Assembly (NCBI GenBank): GCA_965200525.1
Contig: OZ241368.1
Coordinates: 930,001-994,000, forward strand
Direction of reading: 5' to 3'
Source of the DNA: JANNPJ01 sp965200525
Lineage (GTDB): Bacteria; Actinomycetota; Actinomycetes; Actinomycetales; Kineosporiaceae
Length of the DNA stretch: 64,000 bases
Below, in pieces: positions 33,647 through 41,291 of this stretch. The notes under the pieces were generated by a model. That model was not told where the DNA came from. It did no database searches and was given only the letters and a program-made list of their open reading frames with translations. The translations under genes were made by a program, and so were the position numbers. Positions within the stretch are counted from its first letter, which is position 1. Each line of letters starts with the position of its first letter.

Positions 33647-35269
33647 ATGACCCACGTTTTTCCCCCGCGCCGATCACCGTTGTTCTGGCGCTTCACGATC
33701 GCCACCGTCGCGGTCGGCACCGCGTTCGGCGCGACCTTCATGATCACCGGACCGGCCCTGGCCTCCAGCCATCGGGAGGCCCCGCTGATCGCCGGCGACC
33801 CCAAGGTCGACAACACCGACGTCTACGCGTTCGTCAGCCCGGACAAGGCCGGCACGGTCACGCTGATCGCCAACTGGATTCCGTTCGAGGAACCGAACGG
33901 CGGGCCGAACTTCTACCCGTTCCAGGAGGGCGCCCACTACGACCTCAACATCGACAACAACGGTGATGCCAAGGCCGACCTGACCTACCGCTGGGACTTC
34001 ACCAGCACCGACTCCCGCGGCACCGGCACGTTTCTCTACGCCAACGGCCCGGTGACCTCGCTGGCCGACGCGAATCTGCTGTTCCGGCAGAGCTATTCGC
34101 TGACTCGGATCGCGGGCAAGACCTCGACCGTGATCGCCACCGGCACGGTCGCGCCGTCCGACGTGGGCCAGGCCTCGATGCCTGACTACGGCGCACTGCG
34201 GACCGCGGCGATCACCGACGTGACCGGCGGCGGCAAGACCTTCGCCGGCCAGGCCGACGACCCGTTCTTCCTCGACCTGCGGGTGTTCGACCTGCTCTAC
34301 GGCGGCAACCTGTCCGAGACCGGGACCGACACGCTCAAGGGCTACAACGTGAACAGCGTGGCCCTCCAGGTGCCGGCCTCGGAGCTGTCCCTGAACTCCG
34401 ACGCGACCCGCAACCCGGTGATCGGGGTCTGGAGCAGCACCGAGAAGCAGTCGCTCAACCTCGGCAACGGCGTGGCCAAGCCGCACGGCCACTACGAGCA
34501 GGTCTCCCGGCTGGGCAATCCGCTGGTGAACGAGGTGGTGGTGCCGGCCGGCCTGAAGGACGCCTTCAACAGCCTGGAGCCGGACCAGGACGCCGGCCTC
34601 CCGGCCGTGGTGAAGGCGGTCACCGATCCGGAACTGCCCAAGCTGATCCAGGGCATCTACGGCATCCCGGCGCCGGCCGGACCGCGTAACGACCTGGTCG
34701 AGATCTACCTGACCGGGATCGCCAAGCACGCCCCCACGCTGGACGGCACCGCGGCGCCGATCCAGGCCGACCTGAACTCCCAGGTGCTCAACCAGGACGT
34801 CAGGGCGAGCAAGTTCAAGCCGTCCGAGATGCTGCGGCTGAACACCGCCGTGCCCTCGGCCGCGCACCCGAACCGGCTCGGCGTCCTCGGCGGTGACCTG
34901 CAGGGCTTCCCGAACGGTCGGCGGCTGAGCGACGACGTCGTCGACATCTCGATCCAGGCCGTCGAGGGGGCCGCCCAGAGCGGGACGCTGGTGCCGGCCC
35001 TGGCCGCCGGTGACGGGGTGGACCACAACGACAACGGGTTCAGCTCGACCTTCCCGTACCTGGCTCTGCCCAACACGGCCGCGGTCAACTCGGCGACCGG
35101 CAGCAGCGCGGTGGTGCCGCCGGCCGGAGGCTCCGGCGACGGCAACCGCTGGACGACGGGCCTGCGGCCGGTCACCGGACCGGCCGGGCTGACCGGGCTG
35201 GCGGCGGCCTTCCTGGCCGCGGCCATGGTCGCGGCGGTGCGCCGCCGCCGGCCGGCTCAGGTCGCCTGA
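33647..35269 (+). CDS. DUF4331 secreted/membrane-anchored protein
   Basis: 540 residues. N-terminal signal (FTIATVAVGTAFGATFMITGPALA), the diagnostic SSHREAPLIAGDPKVDNTDVYAFVSPD opening of DUF4331, and a C-terminal TM helix with an RRRR tail (GLTGLAAAFLAAAMVAAVRRRR), which would anchor it on the outside of the membrane. No LPxTG motif. AAGGAG precedes the ATG at 33647. Family function is not established; in actinomycetes such genes are often followed by a small membrane or TPR protein, as here. Confidence 0.88.
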   Translation: MTHVFPPRRSPLFWRFTIATVAVGTAFGATFMITGPALASSHREAPLIAGDPKVDNTDVYAFVSPDKAGTVTLIANWIPFEEPNGGPNFYPFQEGAHYDLNIDNNGDAKADLTYRWDFTSTDSRGTGTFLYANGPVTSLADANLLFRQSYSLTRIAGKTSTVIATGTVAPSDVGQASMPDYGALRTAAITDVTGGGKTFAGQADDPFFLDLRVFDLLYGGNLSETGTDTLKGYNVNSVALQVPASELSLNSDATRNPVIGVWSSTEKQSLNLGNGVAKPHGHYEQVSRLGNPLVNEVVVPAGLKDAFNSLEPDQDAGLPAVVKAVTDPELPKLIQGIYGIPAPAGPRNDLVEIYLTGIAKHAPTLDGTAAPIQADLNSQVLNQDVRASKFKPSEMLRLNTAVPSAAHPNRLGVLGGDLQGFPNGRRLSDDVVDISIQAVEGAAQSGTLVPALAAGDGVDHNDNGFSSTFPYLALPNTAAVNSATGSSAVVPPAGGSGDGNRWTTGLRPVTGPAGLTGLAAAFLAAAMVAAVRRRRPAQVA

Positions 35270-35270
35270 G

Positions 35271-35480
35271 ATGCGCGGCCGGCCGCCCGCGATCGCGATG
35301 TCGCCCAACCCGCTGTTCGCCTCCACGACGCGGCCGGCCGCGCTCCTGCCCGCCACCCTGATCGGCATCGGCACGGTGATCCTGCTCGCGGCCGGGCTCA
35401 TCGCGATGATCGGTCACGGAGCGGGGCCGTCCACCCCGCCCGCCCCCTCGCCGTCCTCGACGGCCGAGCCCTTCGCCTAG
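35271..35480 (+). CDS. Small single-TM protein (69 aa)
   Basis: Unrecognised. One hydrophobic helix (ATLIGIGTVILLAAGLIAMI, about 29-48) and a Pro/Ser-rich tail. Its ATG comes one base after the DUF4331 stop, so it would be translated by coupling. The stop overlaps the convergent SIP stop. Plausible as a partner of the DUF4331 protein, but coding status rests on position and composition only. Confidence 0.5.
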   Translation: MRGRPPAIAMSPNPLFASTTRPAALLPATLIGIGTVILLAAGLIAMIGHGAGPSTPPAPSPSSTAEPFA

Positions 35481-36298
35481 GACGTCGCGGCGGCGGCTTC
35501 GGCCTGCTCGATCTCCTGGTTCCAGGCTCGCTTGATCGCCCGCCAGGCCTCGTCGTCGGCGCCCTGACGCCAGTAGCCGGAGATCGACAGCTGGGACGCC
35601 GGGATGCCGCGCTCCAGCTTCAGCAGCCGGCGCAGCTCTTTGACCACCCCGGCCTCGCCGTGCACGAAGGCCTGGACCCGGCCGGTCGCGAACGGCAGCG
35701 CCGCGGCCGCGGCGACCAGCGCCGTCCCCGGATCGCCGTGGTCGCGGTGCACCCAGCGCACGCTCACGCCGTCCGGGGCGAGGAGTGTCTGCTCCTGCTC
35801 GGGGCCGTCGACCTCGATCAGCACGTGGCCGACGGCGGTGGCCGGCAGGGCCTCCAGGGACGCCGCGACGGCCGGCAGCGCGCTCTCGTCGCCAATCAGC
35901 AGGTGCCAGTCGGCGGTCGGGTCGGGGGCGTACCCACCGCCCGGGCCCAGGACGAACAGCTCGTCGCCGGGCCGGGCCCGGCGGGCCCAGGGGCCGGCCA
36001 GCCCTTCGTCGCCGTGGACCACGAAGTCGACGGTCAGCTCCAGGGCCGCCGGATCCCAGTGCCGGACGGTGTAGGTGCGCTGCTGGGGCCAGTCGGCCGG
36101 ATCGAGCTGCTGCCGCACGGCGTCCAGGTCGAGCGGGCGCGGGTAGTCGACGCCGGGCCGGAGAAAGACCAGCTTCACGTAGGCGTCGGTGTACGGGTTG
36201 GGCGCGAACCGGGCCAGATCGGCCCCGCCGACGACCACCCGGACCATGGTCGGGCTGAGCTGATCGGTGCGCTGCACGGTGGTCGAGATCGGAGTCAT
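35477..36298 (-). CDS. Siderophore-interacting FAD-binding protein (ferric reductase)
   Basis: 273-residue cytoplasmic flavoprotein of the SIP (ViuB/YqjH-like) family that reduces ferric siderophores to release iron. FAD-binding RTYTVRHWDP (family RxYTxR), the GPGGGYAP loop, DESALPA, and the SISGYWRQGADDEAWRAIK C-terminal block identify it. Preceded by an IdeR/DtxR-type iron box (36324-36342), so iron repression is likely. No siderophore synthesis or uptake genes are in the window. Confidence 0.93.
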   Translation of the reverse strand: MTPISTTVQRTDQLSPTMVRVVVGGADLARFAPNPYTDAYVKLVFLRPGVDYPRPLDLDAVRQQLDPADWPQQRTYTVRHWDPAALELTVDFVVHGDEGLAGPWARRARPGDELFVLGPGGGYAPDPTADWHLLIGDESALPAVAASLEALPATAVGHVLIEVDGPEQEQTLLAPDGVSVRWVHRDHGDPGTALVAAAAALPFATGRVQAFVHGEAGVVKELRRLLKLERGIPASQLSISGYWRQGADDEAWRAIKRAWNQEIEQAEAAAATS

Positions 36299-36323
36299 CG
36301 GAGGCCGCCCTTCAGAGTGTAAG

Positions 36324-36342
36324 TTAGGTAAGCCTTACTTGT
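36324..36342 (-). promoter_or_regulatory. Iron box (IdeR/DtxR-type) upstream of SIP gene
   Basis: TTAGGTAAGCCTTACTTGT fits the 19-bp consensus TTAGGTTAGSCTAACCTAA at most positions, with the TTAGGT half perfect and an AGGTAAGCCTTACTT dyad around GC. It lies 26 bases upstream of the SIP start. Confidence 0.8.
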
Positions 36343-36429
36343 CGGCCCAGTATTCCACGATGGCTCCATCAGGATGAACCAGGGACGGTCCGCCTGCGCC
36401 GGTCCCCGGCCACTGCGCAGCATCGGCAG

Positions 36430-37647
36430 GTGCCGACCTCTGAAACCGCTCCGGTCACCCAGCGCCGGGTGCCCGCCCTCGACGGCCTGCGCGGGCTGGC
36501 CGTCCTGATGGTGGTGGCCTCCCACGTCAGCAGCTATCACGCCGAACTGCTCGGGCCGGCCGGAGTGGCGATCTTCTTCGTGCTCTCTGGCTACCTGATC
36601 ACCACCCTGCTGCTGAAGGAGCGGGACCGCTGGGGCGCGGTCAGCCTGCCCGCCTTCTACCTGCGCCGGGCCCTGCGGCTGTTCCCGGCGCTGGTGCTGA
36701 TCGTCGTCCTGACGCCGGTGCTGCTGTGGGCGGTGTCCGACCCTCGGCTCGGCTCAGTCACCGCCGGCCTGCTCACCACCCTGTTCTACGTCCAGGACTG
36801 GGCCGGCGCGACCGGCCATTTCGGGGTCCTGCCGCACGCCTGGTCGCTGTCCGTCGAGGAGCAGTTCTACCTGCTCTGGCCGTTCGCGCTGGCCCTGATC
36901 GGGAGCCGGGTCAGGGGCAACCCACACGCTCTGGCCCGGGCCGTGCTCGGGCTGACCGCGATCGCCGGACTCTGGCACGTGCTGGCCACCCTGGTCCTGG
37001 GCTACAACTGGACCTACTACGCGCCCGACACCAACGCCGTCTTCCTGCTCGCCGGGTGCGCGCTGGCGACCGGCCTGCGAGCCCGGCCGGCCCTGACCCT
37101 GCCCGGGCCGGTGGCCGTCGCCGCCCTGGCCGCGGTCTGCGTCCTGCCGCTGCTGCTGACCCGGCTCCCGGTCTCGCACTGGCGCAGCTCGACCCTGCTG
37201 ATGTTCCCGGTGACGCTGGGCGGGGTGCTGGTGGTGCTGGGTGTGGGCCGGTTGCCGGTGCTGAACCTCGGCGTCCTACGCTGGTTCGGCAAGATTTCGT
37301 ACGGGCTGTACCTGTGGAACTATCTGCTGATCAGCCTCGAGCCGAACGGACACGAACTGACCGGAAAGCAGCGGCTGATGGCCGGCGTGCTCGCGATCGC
37401 GGTCGCGGCCGCGTCGTGGTACCTGGTCGAATCGCCGATCCTTCGCCGAAAGGCGCGCTACCAGCGGGTTCCCGAACTGTCGGAGCCGCCGGGCGGGAGC
37501 GCGCGGCCGGTCCCGGCTCCGGCCTCGGCTCCGATTCCGGTCGCCGAGCCGGCCCCGGAAATCGTCGCGACCGGCGAACCGCTGCCCCCGGAGTCGTCAA
37601 TCCCGACCAACCCGCGCGGGATCCGGATCGACCCGGCCGGCGGATGA
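36430..37647 (+). CDS. Acyltransferase family 3 membrane protein
   Basis: 405-residue integral membrane O-acyltransferase (OafA/YrhL type) that adds acetyl or other acyl groups to extracytoplasmic glycans or lipids. N-terminal signature RVPALDGLRGLAVLMVVASH with the key His, then FFVLSGYLIT and SLSVEEQFYLLWP, about ten TM helices, and a hydrophilic Pro/Glu-rich tail (about 345-405). GTG start with weak ribosome site. The stop overlaps the next start by four bases (ATGA). Confidence 0.88.
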   Translation: MPTSETAPVTQRRVPALDGLRGLAVLMVVASHVSSYHAELLGPAGVAIFFVLSGYLITTLLLKERDRWGAVSLPAFYLRRALRLFPALVLIVVLTPVLLWAVSDPRLGSVTAGLLTTLFYVQDWAGATGHFGVLPHAWSLSVEEQFYLLWPFALALIGSRVRGNPHALARAVLGLTAIAGLWHVLATLVLGYNWTYYAPDTNAVFLLAGCALATGLRARPALTLPGPVAVAALAAVCVLPLLLTRLPVSHWRSSTLLMFPVTLGGVLVVLGVGRLPVLNLGVLRWFGKISYGLYLWNYLLISLEPNGHELTGKQRLMAGVLAIAVAAASWYLVESPILRRKARYQRVPELSEPPGGSARPVPAPASAPIPVAEPAPEIVATGEPLPPESSIPTNPRGIRIDPAGG

Positions 37648-38297
37648 GCCAGAACCCCTGGCTGGGCGACCTCGACCCGGCCGCGGCCGCCCGCCGGGCC
37701 GGTGGATACGCGGACCGGTTCGAACGGCTGGCGGCCTCGGGCCGGAACGTGCACGGCGAGGCCGATCTGGTCGCCGGCCTGGTGCCGGCCCCCGGCCCGG
37801 TGCTGGACGCCGGCTGCGGCACCGGCCGGGTGGCGGCCCGGCTGGCCGCCGCCGGCTACCGCACGCTCGGGGTCGACCTGGACGGCGGAATGCTCGGCGA
37901 GGCCCGGCGGCGGTACCCGGAACTGGAATGGGTCGAGTCCGACCTGGCCGACCTCACCGGCCGGCTGGACGGCCGGAAGTTCGCGGCCGTGGTCGCGGCC
38001 GGCAACGTGATGCCGCTGCTCACCCCCGGGACCGAGACCGCGGTGCTGGCCGCGCTGGCCGGGGCGCTCGCGCCCGGTGGGCTGCTGATCGCCGGTTTCG
38101 GGCTGGACGACGCCCATCTGCCCGCCTCCGCCCCGGCCACGGCCCGGTTCCGCTCGACCGGCCGGTACGACGCCGCGGCGAGCGCTGCCGGACTGCGGCT
38201 GCGCTCGCGGTGGTCGAGCTGGGACGGCGAGCCGTTCCGGGACGACGCCGCCGACGGCTACGCGGTCAGCGTGCACGAGCGGCCGGCGGGACTCTAG
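37644..38297 (+). CDS. Class I SAM-dependent methyltransferase
   Basis: 217 residues. Motif I VLDAGCGTGRVAARLA (about 52-67), acidic strand 2 (LGVDLDGGML), a motif II around DLADLTG, and the GALAPGGLLIAGFG post-II motif. ATG at 37644 overlaps the acyltransferase stop, so the two are translationally coupled. Small-molecule or glycan target not predictable. Confidence 0.85.
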   Translation: MSQNPWLGDLDPAAAARRAGGYADRFERLAASGRNVHGEADLVAGLVPAPGPVLDAGCGTGRVAARLAAAGYRTLGVDLDGGMLGEARRRYPELEWVESDLADLTGRLDGRKFAAVVAAGNVMPLLTPGTETAVLAALAGALAPGGLLIAGFGLDDAHLPASAPATARFRSTGRYDAAASAAGLRLRSRWSSWDGEPFRDDAADGYAVSVHERPAGL

Positions 38298-39247
38298 GCC
38301 GAGCGCCAGCGGGGGCGGTCGCCGTCCTCGGAGGAGCACTTCATCCGGGTGCCGCTCTCGGTCTTGCCGGTGGCCCCTTCCGGATCGCAGTACGCGCCCG
38401 GGCTGACCGTTCCGGCCCCCCCGGACGCCCCAGACCCTCCGGACGGCGCGGTCGAGCCGTCGCCGAGCGGGATCTTCGCGGCCGCCGGCAGCGGCTGCTT
38501 CGGGCAGGTGGTGAGGACGGTCCTGATCGCCGCCTTCTCAGCCTTGGTCATCCAGGCGCCGTACTTGGCCTTGACCGCCACCTGGCGGGCCACGTAGGCG
38601 CAGCGGTACGACTTGTGCGGCGGCAACCAGGTGGCGGCGTCCCCCGAGCCCTTCGACTCGTTGGTCGAGCCGTCGACGGCCACCAGGTTCAGCGGGTCGG
38701 TGGCCAGCGACTCCCGCTTGGCCTCGGTCCAGTGGTAGGCCCCGGTGACCCAGGCGTTCTGCAGGGCGACGACATGGTCGATCTGGATCGCGGTGGCGGC
38801 GCTCTTGCGGAACGCGATGGTCCTGCCGGTGTACGGATCGTTCCGGGTGCCGCTCATCACCACGCAGCCGTGGGTGCCGGCTTTGAACGTCTCGTCGGTC
38901 AGGTCCCGGCGCAGGATGTCGTTGCGCTGGTCGCAGCCGTTGTGGTCGGTGTCGGCCCAGGCCGGGCCGAACTCGTCCCGGCTGTAACCGGTCTCGGGGG
39001 CCCGGCCCTTGACCGGGATGCTGTCCAGCTCCTTCAGCGCGCTGCCCGAGGGGGCAGCGACGTCCTTGGACTTGTCGTCCTTGGACTTGTCGTCCTTGGC
39101 GCTCGCCTTGGTGCTCTTGGCGGCCGACTGGGCCGACGTCGTCCCGTTGGTCACCGTGCAGCCGGCAACGGCGAACGCCATCACGATCGCCAGCAGCAGG
39201 GCGCCGATCCGACAATACTGACGGGACTGCTCGCTGGGCCGAATCAC
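38294..39247 (-). CDS. Secreted HNH-family nuclease (DUF1524-type) lipoprotein
   Basis: 317 residues: lipoprotein signal (LLLAIVMAFAVAGC), a Ser/Lys-rich linker, then the DUF1524/HNH domain with GYSRDEFGPAWADTDHNGCDQRNDIL, the catalytic IQIDHVVALQNAW (Asp-His) and NLVAVDGSTNESKG...DAATWLPP. A C-terminal small Cys-containing motif (YCDPEGATGKTESGTRMKC) is typical of actinobacterial members. Probably an extracellular nuclease that degrades DNA/RNA for nutrients. GTG start with a poor ribosome site. The stop overlaps the methyltransferase stop. Confidence 0.88.
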   Translation of the reverse strand: MIRPSEQSRQYCRIGALLLAIVMAFAVAGCTVTNGTTSAQSAAKSTKASAKDDKSKDDKSKDVAAPSGSALKELDSIPVKGRAPETGYSRDEFGPAWADTDHNGCDQRNDILRRDLTDETFKAGTHGCVVMSGTRNDPYTGRTIAFRKSAATAIQIDHVVALQNAWVTGAYHWTEAKRESLATDPLNLVAVDGSTNESKGSGDAATWLPPHKSYRCAYVARQVAVKAKYGAWMTKAEKAAIRTVLTTCPKQPLPAAAKIPLGDGSTAPSGGSGASGGAGTVSPGAYCDPEGATGKTESGTRMKCSSEDGDRPRWRSA

Positions 39248-39283
39248 GTTCGCAACGCTAGTGGACGCCGACGCCCGAAATGG

Positions 39284-39811
39284 TCACGGATTGCGCAATT
39301 CATAGCGCTCCCGGCTGAGCAGGAAGCCGGCCCGGGTCACGGTGTTCTCGCAGTCGATCCCGGCCGGCTGGCTGGTGCAGGTGAACGGGGTGAACCGGAT
39401 CGACGTGCCGTAGGGCAGCAGCAGCGGGCTGCTCGACGCCCGGACGGTGTCGCCGGCGCAGAGCAGCTGGGCCTGGCTCTCCAGGGTCAGGTCCAGCCCC
39501 CGGTCGACGTTGCAGGCGGCCGGCTGGGCCGGCGGCGTCCAGTCCTTGACGGTGATCTCGCAGCGCACCGAGCCCGCGGCGTTGGTGGTGGTGGAGGCGT
39601 CGAAGGCACAGGCGATGTTGCCGCTCGGCGAGGTGAAGCCGACGTGGTGAGTGCCGGACCGGTCGAACACCTGCACCGGCGATCGGGACGGGCTCGGGGC
39701 CGGATCGTCGTGCGCCGAGCACCCGACCAGGCCGACCGCCGACCCGATCAAGGCCACCGACGTCACGATCCGACCGAATCGGGTCGCCGAACGTTCACTC
39801 CGTAGTCTCAT
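39284..39811 (-). CDS. Small secreted lipoprotein (DUF6636-like)
   Basis: 175 residues from ATG 39811 (the frame opens 6 codons earlier, without ribosome site). Lipobox VGLVGC, then a Cys-rich domain with six conserved-looking Cys: SPSGNIACAFD, VRCEI, AACNVDRG, LLCAGDTV, FTCTS and DCENT, ending RAGFLLSRERYEL. This is the pattern of an actinobacterial secreted family often labelled DUF6636, of unknown function. The name is from memory of the pattern. Downstream of it is the HNH nuclease gene on the same strand. Confidence 0.75.
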   Translation of the reverse strand: MRLRSERSATRFGRIVTSVALIGSAVGLVGCSAHDDPAPSPSRSPVQVFDRSGTHHVGFTSPSGNIACAFDASTTTNAAGSVRCEITVKDWTPPAQPAACNVDRGLDLTLESQAQLLCAGDTVRASSSPLLLPYGTSIRFTPFTCTSQPAGIDCENTVTRAGFLLSRERYELRNP

Positions 39812-40019
39812 CCGCCACCAGTCCCCCATATCTGGTCATTTCCCCCTGTCTTCCCGGTCAGGATGACACGGAGTTAGACAAATACACCAGAGCGCGACCG
39901 AGATTCATTCACCTTGGGTTGCCCGCCCGGCGCGGGACGTGACCGACGCCACCCCGGGACGCCAACGAATCCACCAGAAGCCCGAAACTGGTGTAATCGA
40001 GTCAGTACGCTCTGTGGTC

Positions 40020-40262
40020 ATGGGGAATCTCGTCCTGCTCGGACTTCTGGCCATCCTGGCGGCCGGCTATCACGCCGCACCGCTCCTGAGCCTCTCGGCC
40101 CAACGCCGCCGAGACGCCCGCGCGCTGCGCGCCTACCTGCTCAACGACGTCCGCGTCGGCCGGCGCTCGCTCGACGAACCGGCCGTGGCCATGGTGCTGA
40201 CCTGGTGCGACGAGGTGGCCGAGACCGGCCGCGACCTGCCTCTGCTGGCCGGGCGCAGGTAG
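40020..40262 (+). CDS. Small single-TM protein (80 aa)
   Basis: Unrecognised. N-terminal helix NLVLLGLLAILAAGYHAA followed by a hydrophilic, Arg-rich cytoplasmic-type domain with a helix-turn-like stretch (ALRAYLLNDVRVGRRSLDEPAVAMVLTWCDEVAE). ATG at 40020 chosen because the membrane segment begins there; the frame is open to 39939. Ends directly against the convergent ATP-grasp stop. Confidence 0.55.
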   Translation: MGNLVLLGLLAILAAGYHAAPLLSLSAQRRRDARALRAYLLNDVRVGRRSLDEPAVAMVLTWCDEVAETGRDLPLLAGRR

Positions 40263-41156
40263 TCAGAGCCGCCGGAGTACGGCGCTCACGAACCGGTCGG
40301 CCGCCTTCGGGTCGGTCTCGAAGAAGAAGCTCGGCTCGACCAGTTCCAGCTCCAGGCAGCGAGGCCGGCCCTCGTCGTCCTCGATCAAGTCGACCCGGGA
40401 GTAGAGCAGCGGTTCAGCACCGGCCAGAGCCGCCTCGGTGCCGACCAGGCCCTGGTAGCAGTCCAGCGCCGCCTCGGCCGCGGACAGCAGGACGTCGGTC
40501 GGCGCCACCGGCTCGACCACCTCGGTGTAGTCGCCGCCGAAGAACGCCCCGCCCCGGTCCAGGATCGGGCCCTTGCGAAAGGCGTGGGAGAACTCGCCGT
40601 CGAAGTGCACCACCGACACCTCGCCCTGGCGCCCCACCGATTCGTAGTAGGGCTGCAGCATCACCTGCTTGCCCAGCTCCAGAATGCGCCCGGCCAGCTC
40701 GCGGGCGGCCGGGTCGTCGCGGTCGAACCGGCCGGTGTGGTCGCTGCCGGCCGAGACGGACGGCTTGACCACCACCTCGCGGGAGGTCAGCGTGGCCAGG
40801 TCGGCGTCGAACCCGGCCAGGGTGTCGAGGTAGCCGGTCGCGGCGACCGGCACCCCGCCGTCCCGGAGCTGCCCCAGATAAGCCTTGTCCACGTTCCAGA
40901 GCACGGTCGGGGCCGGGTTGAGCAACCGGCCGGTCGCGGAGACCTGGTCCAGCCAGAGGCGGAACTCGGCCAGCCGGCCGGTGTAGTCCCAGGTGCTGCG
41001 GAGCACGACGAGCTCGAAACCGGCCCAGTCCACGGTGGCGTCGTCCCAGCGGACGAACCGGGCCGGCGCCCGGCCGGCGAACGCCTGCTCGAGTGGGGGG
41101 CGGTCCATGTCGTCGAACGGCTGGCCGGACAGATCCGCGGTGACAAGAGCGATCAT
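40263..41156 (-). CDS. ATP-grasp domain protein
   Basis: 297 residues of the RimK/glutathione-synthetase-like ATP-grasp type that joins a carboxylate to an amine or thiol through an acyl phosphate. Seen: NVDKAYLGQL, the nucleotide-binding VVVKPSVSAGSDHTGRF (Lys plus Gly/Ser loop), VMLQPYYESV, and the Mg-binding end LYSRVDLIEDDEGRPRCLELELVEPSFFF. ATG 41156 chosen because the family N-terminus (MIALVTADLS) begins there; the frame opens at 41192. Substrate unknown. Confidence 0.83.
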   Translation of the reverse strand: MIALVTADLSGQPFDDMDRPPLEQAFAGRAPARFVRWDDATVDWAGFELVVLRSTWDYTGRLAEFRLWLDQVSATGRLLNPAPTVLWNVDKAYLGQLRDGGVPVAATGYLDTLAGFDADLATLTSREVVVKPSVSAGSDHTGRFDRDDPAARELAGRILELGKQVMLQPYYESVGRQGEVSVVHFDGEFSHAFRKGPILDRGGAFFGGDYTEVVEPVAPTDVLLSAAEAALDCYQGLVGTEAALAGAEPLLYSRVDLIEDDEGRPRCLELELVEPSFFFETDPKAADRFVSAVLRRL

Positions 41157-41267
41157 GCGCACCAGCCTACGGGCTAGTACTTTCTCACCCACTGCGATCG
41201 TTCGCTCTCAATCTGTAGCTGAAATGGGTACGGTAGGGCTCGCAGACCAGCTGCGTGGAGGAGCGAG

Positions 41268-41291
41268 ATGACAAGGCGGCACGTCCGGTGA
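41268..41291 (+). promoter_or_regulatory. Seven-codon leader frame coupled to the second kinase
   Basis: GGAGGAGCGAG leads to an ATG at 41268 that reads MTRRHVR and stops in TGA overlapping the GTG of the kinase (GTGA at 41288-41291). The kinase start itself has no good ribosome site, so translation by coupling from this tiny frame is likely. Confidence 0.5.
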
